Positions 59,538 to 64,000 of a stretch of 64,000 nucleotides of DNA are shown here, piece after piece (the first letter of the stretch is position 1; each line of letters starts with the position of its first letter). Position numbers and translations under genes: made by a program. The notes under the pieces were generated by a model, which was not told the DNA's origin, searched no databases, and saw only the letters and a program-made list of their open reading frames with translations. The DNA is from an uncultured Pelagibacteraceae bacterium. GTDB taxonomy: Bacteria > Pseudomonadota > Alphaproteobacteria > Pelagibacterales > Pelagibacteraceae. Where the stretch lies: the NCBI GenBank assembly GCA_902629575.1, contig CACORJ010000003.1:1-64000 (forward strand), written 5' to 3'.

Positions 59538-59800
59538 AAAAGGGGCGTTCTGTTGCCAGGTGCCCCGGACCCCGTTTGCTTAATTAACAAAATTAATTAA
59601 GCAGCAAGTGCGTAACTTTCGTTAGCAATTATAAATTAGCCCTTTACGGAGGTACAATTCCGAACGAAAGAATAGCCTTTAGACATCCGTCGATTCTGGT
59701 TCACCCCCATAAGTTGTAATGGTGGAGGTGGTGGGTACTGCCCCCACGTCCGCAATGGTTATTACGAAATTCGTTTATCGTCATAGTTGGAAAACCAACC
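59538..59800 (-). ncRNA. ssrA: Transfer-messenger RNA, permuted two-piece form
   Basis: The minus strand encodes an alphaproteobacterial two-piece tmRNA. The acceptor piece comes first (about 59800 down to 59720) and ends with an encoded CCA. It has a T-arm GTGGG/CCCAC with a non-canonical loop GGCAGTA. An 11-base spacer (59719-59709) follows, then the coding piece starts at 59708 with GGGGGTGAACCAGAATCGAC. The acceptor stem pairs GGGGGTG with CACCTCC and contains the G3-U70 pair needed for alanine charging. The tag frame at 59626-59597 encodes ANESYALAA then a stop. The outer ends are estimates: the 3' end is taken at GGGGC...GCCCC followed by four T. It releases stalled ribosomes. Confidence 0.93.
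59597..59626 (-). other. tmRNA proteolysis-tag reading frame
   Basis: Codons GCT AAC GAA AGT TAC GCA CTT GCT GCT followed by TAA give the tag ANESYALAA. The last three residues LAA match the degradation signal recognised by ClpXP in other bacteria. The exact resume codon is inferred as GCT by comparison with E. coli's ANDENYALAA. Confidence 0.85.
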
Positions 59801-59805
59801 TTATT

Positions 59806-59833
59806 AATATAAAAGGAATTACAATAGATTCAA
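59806..59833 (-). promoter_or_regulatory. Candidate promoter of the tmRNA gene
   Basis: Read on the minus strand, TTGAAT (59833-59828), a 16-base spacer and TATATT (59811-59806) end about seven bases before a hairpin (59799-59786) that would be the first structure of the acceptor piece. It lies in the 5' leader of the divergent thyX gene. Confidence 0.4.
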
Positions 59834-59841
59834 TATCAATC

Positions 59842-60789
59842 ATGAAATTAACTAAAGAACAAACTGAAGAGATTAAAAATCAACAAAGCCAGAAAAATCA
59901 GACTAAAAGAGTTACATCACCTGAACTTGAAAAAGTTTTATATGAAGCTATTCCAGCTTTGGACCATGGTTTTGTTAGAGTTGTAGATTATATGGGTGAT
60001 GATACTTCAATTGTTCAATCAGCAAGAGTTTCTTATGGAAAAGGGACAAAACAAGTATCTACTGATAAAGGTCTGATAAAATATTTAATGAGACATTGGC
60101 ATAGTACTCCTTTTGAGATGTGTGAAATAAAATATCATATTAAATTACCAATATTTATTGCAAGACAATGGATCAGACATAGAACTGCAAATGTTAATGA
60201 GTATTCTGCCCGTTATTCTATTTTAGATAAAGAGTTTTATTTACCGTCTAAAGAAAACTTAGCAGCACAATCAACTAGCAATAGACAAGGAAGAGGAGAT
60301 GTTCTTGAGGGCGATCAAGCTAATGAAGTTTTAGAGTTATTAAAAAATGACGCAGAAAGAACTTACGACAATTATGAAAATATGCTGAATGAGAGATACG
60401 ATGGATCAAAAATTAATGAAAGCAAAAAAGGATTAGCTAGAGAACTTGCAAGAATGAATCTTACACTTAATACATACACTCAATGGTATTGGAAAACTGA
60501 TTTATTAAATTTAATGAATTTTTTAAGATTGAGAGCAGATAGTCATGCGCAGTATGAAATAAGAGTTTATGCAGATATAATGTTAGATACGCTTAAAAAA
60601 TGGGTTCCAATAACTTATGAAGCTTTTATGGATTACAGGGTAGGTGGAACAGAAGTATCTTCAAAAGGAAAAAAAATTATACAAAATTTAATCAAGGGTA
60701 AAAATATAAAAATAGAGGATTCTGGTCTTTCAAAGAGAGAGTGGAATGAGTTGATGGAAGCCTTTAATCTTCAAGATAAGTTGCTTTAA
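59842..60789 (+). CDS. thyX: FAD-dependent thymidylate synthase ThyX
   Basis: A 315-residue flavin-dependent enzyme making dTMP from dUMP. The ThyX signature is in [20 protein letters not shown] near residue 112 (RHRx...ExSxRY), preceded by [20 protein letters not shown] and followed by [20 protein letters not shown] near 205 and [20 protein letters not shown]. The open frame extends upstream to 59719, through the tmRNA gene. I chose ATG 59842 because it lies just past the tmRNA and gives a normal N-terminus. thyX substitutes for classical thyA in many small-genome bacteria. Its 3' end overlaps mrp by 26 bases. Confidence 0.95.
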   Translation: MKLTKEQTEEIKNQQSQKNQTKRVTSPELEKVLYEAIPALDHGFVRVVDYMGDDTSIVQSARVSYGKGTKQVSTDKGLIKYLMRHWHSTPFEMCEIKYHIKLPIFIARQWIRHRTANVNEYSARYSILDKEFYLPSKENLAAQSTSNRQGRGDVLEGDQANEVLELLKNDAERTYDNYENMLNERYDGSKINESKKGLARELARMNLTLNTYTQWYWKTDLLNLMNFLRLRADSHAQYEIRVYADIMLDTLKKWVPITYEAFMDYRVGGTEVSSKGKKIIQNLIKGKNIKIEDSGLSKREWNELMEAFNLQDKLL

Positions 60790-61594
60790 TTTTATTAGCA
60801 AATCTTAAATATATTTTTGAAATTTCATGATCTGGGCTTTCCTCAACAATCGGTTTTCCATTATCACCAGCTTGACCAACAGCTGGGTTAATTGGTATTT
60901 CTCCTAAAAAATCTTTATTAAATTCATCTGCAGTCCTTTTCACACCACCTTCACCGAAAATCCTATAATTCTTTCCGTCATCACCCTTGAAAAAGCTCAT
61001 ATTATCTACTAAGCCTAAAATTTTAACACTAAGTTTATCAAACATTTTAATTCCTCTTTTAACATCTAATAATGCTACTTCTTGAGGGGTTGATACAATT
61101 ATGGCCCCATCCATTTTTATTTCTTGGGAAAATGTTAATTGTGTATCTCCAGTACCTGGGGGCATATCAACAATTATAAAATCTAAGTTTTTCCAATTTA
61201 CTTTTTGAGTGAATGTTTTAATGGCACTTGTGACCATTGGACCTCGCCAAATCATTGGAGTTTGCTGGTCAGCTAAAAAACCTATGGACATACATTGAAT
61301 GTCGTATTTTACAATAGGCTCAAGTTTTTGACCGTCACTTTTAGGTTTTTCATCAATCCCAAACATCTTAGGAATTGATGGACCATATATATCAGCATCA
61401 AGCAACCCAACATTACAGCCAATTTTTTTAAGAGCCAGTGCTAGGTTAGTAGCAAAAGTAGATTTTCCCACACCCCCTTTTGCACTAGAGATTGCAATCG
61501 TAAATTTTGTTCCAATTATTGGATTTTTTTTAAAATTCTTTGGTTCTAGCTTACTTTTCATTGCGGCACTTAGTTCGCGTTTTTTATCTGACAT
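60764..61594 (-). CDS. mrp: Mrp/NBP35-family iron-sulfur carrier ATPase
   Basis: A 276-residue P-loop ATPase of the Mrp/ApbC/NBP35 group: a deviant Walker A in [20 protein letters not shown] near residue 33, [16 protein letters not shown] near 63, [20 protein letters not shown] near 105, and [17 protein letters not shown] near 147. The usual C-terminal CxxC is absent ([20 protein letters not shown]), as in a number of alphaproteobacterial Mrp proteins. It lacks the N-terminal DUF59 domain found in some relatives. A role in Fe-S cluster assembly is family knowledge. It is divergent from hflK. Confidence 0.9.
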   Translation of the reverse strand: MSDKKRELSAAMKSKLEPKNFKKNPIIGTKFTIAISSAKGGVGKSTFATNLALALKKIGCNVGLLDADIYGPSIPKMFGIDEKPKSDGQKLEPIVKYDIQCMSIGFLADQQTPMIWRGPMVTSAIKTFTQKVNWKNLDFIIVDMPPGTGDTQLTFSQEIKMDGAIIVSTPQEVALLDVKRGIKMFDKLSVKILGLVDNMSFFKGDDGKNYRIFGEGGVKRTADEFNKDFLGEIPINPAVGQAGDNGKPIVEESPDHEISKIYLRFANKIKATYLED

Positions 61595-61607
61595 AATTTT
61601 ATCTTAA

Positions 61608-61638
61608 CTTGTTTTTAGTGAATTAGACACTATATAGG
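61608..61638 (+). promoter_or_regulatory. Candidate RpoH-type promoter of hflKC-degP
   Basis: CTTG (61608-61611), 17 bases, then ACTATATAGG (61629-61638) fits the alphaproteobacterial RpoH pattern CTTG-N17-CYTATNTNNG with one mismatch (A for the first C). It precedes hflK by six bases and would put heat-shock control on hflK, hflC and degP. Sequence-based only. Confidence 0.45.
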
Positions 61639-61644
61639 TAGAAG

Positions 61645-62748
61645 ATGTCTGACAATTTTCAACAACAAGGCGGAAGCCCTTGGGGATCACCTCCGGGAGG
61701 GGGAGGTGGTAATGGATCAGGTAGAGGTCCAACACCGCCAGATATAGAAAAGATAATCAAGGAAATTCAGGATAAAATAAAAAAATTTTTACCAGGTGGA
61801 TCATCGTCAGGTGGTAAACCGATAATATTAGCTCTAATGGTATTAGGGTTTATTTGGCTTGCCAGTGGTTTATATAGAGTTTTACCAGACGAACAGGGTG
61901 TGGTTTTAAGATTTGGAAAATTTGTAAAGACAACACAACCCGGACTAAATTATCACATACCATTTCCTGTGGAAACAGTTCAAACACCAAAGGTTACAAA
62001 AGTTAATAGAATAGATATTGGATTTAGATCGGAGAGAGATAGTGGATTTTCATCTGGGGGAGGTGTCGCAGATGTTCCTCAAGAAAGTTTAATGCTTACA
62101 GGTGATGAAAATATTGTAAACATTGATTTTTCTGTTTTTTGGGTGATTAAAGATGCTGGCAATTTTTTATTTAAGATTCAGGATCCTGAAGGTACAGTAA
62201 AAGCTGCAGCTGAAACTGCAATGAGAGAAGTTATCGCAAAAAGTAATATTCAGCCAATTTTAACTGAAGGTAGATCAAAAATTGAGGTTGAGACCCAAGA
62301 AATAATTCAATCAATTTTGGATGATTATGAAAGTGGAATCCAAATAACTCAAGTCCAAACTCAAAAAGCTGATCCGCCAGATCAGGTAATTGATGCATTT
62401 AGAGATGTACAGGCTGCGAGAGCAGACATGGAAAGATCCAAAAACGAGGCAGAGGCTTATGCTAATGATGTTATACCTAGAGCTAGAGGAGAAGCTGCAA
62501 AAATATTACAAGCTGCAGAGGCTTATAAGAAAGAAGTAGTTGCTAAAGCTGAAGGTGAGGCTAGTAGGTTTGTTTCAATTTATGATGAATATAAAAATGC
62601 GAAGGCAGTCACACAAGAAAGAATGTATTTAGAAACTATGGAAAAAGTATTAGCAGATATTGAAAAAGTAATTATTGAGAAAAATGCTGGATCAGGCGTA
62701 GTGCCTTACTTACCTCTTCCAGAATTAAAAAAAAAGGCAGTAAATTAA
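61645..62748 (+). CDS. hflK: HflK, membrane protease modulator
   Basis: A 367-residue SPFH/prohibitin-family protein. A Gly/Pro-rich cytoplasmic start (GSPWGSPPGGGGGNGSGRG) precedes one membrane helix (residues about 57-75). The band-7 domain follows: PDEQGVVLRFGKFVKTTQPG near residue 82 and VNIDFSVFWVIKDAGNFLFK. A long helical arm rich in Ala/Glu comes next (NEAEAYANDVIPRARGEAAK near 266). With HflC it forms the cage around FtsH that limits access of substrates. It is two bases before hflC's start. Confidence 0.95.
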   Translation: MSDNFQQQGGSPWGSPPGGGGGNGSGRGPTPPDIEKIIKEIQDKIKKFLPGGSSSGGKPIILALMVLGFIWLASGLYRVLPDEQGVVLRFGKFVKTTQPGLNYHIPFPVETVQTPKVTKVNRIDIGFRSERDSGFSSGGGVADVPQESLMLTGDENIVNIDFSVFWVIKDAGNFLFKIQDPEGTVKAAAETAMREVIAKSNIQPILTEGRSKIEVETQEIIQSILDDYESGIQITQVQTQKADPPDQVIDAFRDVQAARADMERSKNEAEAYANDVIPRARGEAAKILQAAEAYKKEVVAKAEGEASRFVSIYDEYKNAKAVTQERMYLETMEKVLADIEKVIIEKNAGSGVVPYLPLPELKKKAVN

Positions 62749-62749
62749 A

Positions 62750-63622
62750 ATGAAAGTTGGAAAAATTTTTATCGGATTATTAGTATTGGTTGGTATTACA
62801 GCGTTCTTATCTATAATAATCGTAAAAGAGGTTAATCAAGCAATAATTTTACAGTTTGGTGATCCAAAAAGAATAATCACTAAGCCAGGATTAAATTTTA
62901 AGATACCTTTTATACAAAATGTAGTTTATCTCGATAAAAGAATTTTAAACTTAGATGCACCCCCAGAAGAGGTGATTGCTTCAGATCAAAAACGTCTAAT
63001 AGTCGATGCATTTGCAAGATTTCAAATAATTGATCCACTTAAGTTTTATATTTCAGTTGGAAACGAAAGAGTTGCTAGATCAAGATTGTCAACAATCATT
63101 AATTCAAGAATTAGGAATGTATTAGGTCAAGAGGAACTGCAAACACTACTCTCAAAAGATAGATCTAAACAGATGTCACTTATTAAAGATGGAGTAAATA
63201 ATGAAGCACAAAATTTTGGTATTAGAATAGTAGACGTAAGAATAAAAAGAGCTGACTTACCTCAGGCCAATAGTGATGCAATCTATAGAAGAATGCAAAC
63301 AGAAAGAGAGAGAGAGGCAAAAGAATTTAGAGCGAAGGGAGCAGAGATGGCTGTAACAATAACATCTACTGCAGATAAAGAAGTAACTGTCATACTTGCA
63401 GATGCCCAAAAACAATCAGAAATTATGAAAGGGGAAGGCGATGGTATGAGAAATAAAATTTTTGCTGATGCCTTCGGACGAGACCCAGAATTTTTTGCTT
63501 TTTACCGAGCTATGCAAGCATATGAGAAAGCTTTAATTGGAGGTGAGACTTCACTGATATTGTCTCCAGACTCTGAATTTTTTAAATTTTTCGGAAATAT
63601 AAAGCCAGAAATACAACAATAA
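62750..63622 (+). CDS. hflC: HflC, membrane protease modulator
   Basis: A 290-residue partner of HflK: one N-terminal membrane helix (residues about 5-25), then the SPFH domain EVNQAIILQFGDPKRIITKP, VDAFARFQIIDPLKFYISVG near residue 84, and the helical arm ADLPQANSDAIYRRMQTERE near 167 ending in FGRDPEFFAFYRAMQAYEKA. The C-terminal residues before the helical cap match HflC more than HflK. It lies between hflK and the DUF2065 gene. Confidence 0.95.
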   Translation: MKVGKIFIGLLVLVGITAFLSIIIVKEVNQAIILQFGDPKRIITKPGLNFKIPFIQNVVYLDKRILNLDAPPEEVIASDQKRLIVDAFARFQIIDPLKFYISVGNERVARSRLSTIINSRIRNVLGQEELQTLLSKDRSKQMSLIKDGVNNEAQNFGIRIVDVRIKRADLPQANSDAIYRRMQTEREREAKEFRAKGAEMAVTITSTADKEVTVILADAQKQSEIMKGEGDGMRNKIFADAFGRDPEFFAFYRAMQAYEKALIGGETSLILSPDSEFFKFFGNIKPEIQQ

Positions 63623-63626
63623 CAAA

Positions 63627-63818
63627 ATGAGAGAGCTATTCATAGCTTTTGGTATATTTCTATTTATTGAGGGAATTTTATATGCCTTATTTCCATCAAA
63701 AATGAAAAATATGTTAAAAAAAATAGATTTGTTTAAAGAAAGCCAATTAAGAATAGGTGGATTGATCTTTGTAATATTGGGTTTTTTAATTATTTACAAT
63801 TTAAAATCTACATTATGA
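63627..63818 (+). CDS. DUF2065 small membrane protein
   Basis: A 63-residue protein with two hydrophobic helices (residues about 3-21 and 43-59) separated by a basic loop (PSKMKNMLKKIDLFKESQLR). This is the DUF2065 pattern, a family found in hflKC operons of many Proteobacteria. Function unknown; it probably assists membrane quality control. Its stop codon overlaps the next start by four bases (ATGA). Confidence 0.85.
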   Translation: MRELFIAFGIFLFIEGILYALFPSKMKNMLKKIDLFKESQLRIGGLIFVILGFLIIYNLKSTL

Positions 63819-64000
63819 AAAAATTTAGAATTTACTTTTTATCTCTATTAATCGTCTTAAGTTATAATATAAAATCTTATTCAAAAAGTGTACCAGAATC
63901 ATTCGCTGATTTAGCTGAAAAATTAATGCCCTCAGTTGTAAATATTTCAACAACTCAAACTGTTGTAACAAACTCTAATCCTTTTCCTTTTCAATTTCCC
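63815..64000 (+). CDS. DegP/HtrA-like periplasmic serine protease, N-terminal part
   Basis: Only the first 62 codons are inside the window, and the frame runs off the right edge. The start MKKFRIYFLSLLIVLSYNIK is a signal peptide, and SFADLAEKLMPSVVNISTTQ is the conserved beginning of the HtrA/DegP mature domain. The usual gene order hflK-hflC-DUF2065-degP supports the call. The catalytic triad and PDZ domains lie beyond the window. Confidence 0.85.
   Translation, partial: MKKFRIYFLSLLIVLSYNIKSYSKSVPESFADLAEKLMPSVVNISTTQTVVTNSNPFPFQFP

Noticed and set aside
59538-59708. RNase P RNA or SRP RNA on the plus strand
   Set aside because: The plus strand lacks their conserved cores; the minus strand reads as a tmRNA 5' end and tag.
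59719-59841. Upstream extension of the thyX reading frame by 41 codons
   Set aside because: The extension runs through the tmRNA acceptor piece on the other strand and gives a sequence unlike any ThyX N-terminus.

Overview
The window looks like a chromosomal segment of a SAR11-clade alphaproteobacterium (Pelagibacterales, 'Candidatus Pelagibacter'-like). The evidence is a very AT-rich sequence, overwhelming AGA and A/T-ending codon use, extremely short or overlapping intergenic spaces, alphaproteobacterial gene orders (xseB-ispA-dxs, tkt-gap-pgk-fba, tolQRAB-pal-cpoB-tilS-ftsH-folP-glmM, hflKC-DUF2065-degP), zinc-free L31 and L36, a permuted two-piece tmRNA, and a 5S rRNA gene standing alone beside a block of surface-glycan genes. 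The last arrangement matches hypervariable region 2 of SAR11 genomes, which lies between 23S and 5S. No database search was run; all assignments rest on motifs and context.

Region by region. (1) 1-11,410: hypervariable surface-polysaccharide block with a CDP-glycerol-transferase-like surface carbohydrate protein, a UDP-sugar dehydrogenase, a PglK/MsbA-type ABC flippase with divergent codon use, several glycosyltransferases, a WecA-like initiating transferase, a large unrecognised membrane protein, an FkbM methyltransferase and a glycosyltransferase with an extra N-terminal domain. Bases 1-125 hold no feature I can support. (2) 11,500-15,410: promoter, orphan 5S rRNA, rpmJ, small aa3 oxidase subunit IV, three-subunit proton-pumping transhydrogenase, transaldolase. 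(3) 15,421-23,635, minus strand: central carbon genes tkt-gap-pgk-fba, then thiE-efp-suhB, rpmE-trcR, rpsU and initiator tRNA. (4) 23,689-39,362, plus strand: zapA, fthC, ymdB, yebC, a RuvC-like nuclease, the Tol-Pal system, tilS, ftsH, folP, glmM, thiD, purA. (5) 39,359-45,217, mostly minus strand: rpoH, rluD, with tRNA-Arg facing the other way, a second surface carbohydrate gene, an ABC-2 exporter, Sua5. (6) 45,238-57,529: isoprenoid precursors (ispA, dxs, ispB), aroC, pdxH, an S49 peptidase, glyQS and pyruvate phosphate dikinase. (7) 57,639-59,524: a methyltransferase and a sugar-formyltransferase-like gene beside the tmRNA. (8) 59,538-64,000: tmRNA, thyX, mrp, and the hflK-hflC-DUF2065-degP membrane quality-control operon, cut by the window edge.

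The genes work together in several groups. The first block builds and exports a variable cell-surface glycan. The carbon genes, class I aldolase and PPDK support glycolysis/gluconeogenesis and the non-oxidative pentose phosphate pathway. Transhydrogenase couples NADPH supply to the proton gradient. rpoH, ftsH, hflKC and degP form a proteostasis set, and I see candidate RpoH-type promoters in front of ftsH and hflK. No insertion sequence, CRISPR array or prophage was seen, and no gene-free stretch exceeds 300 bases.
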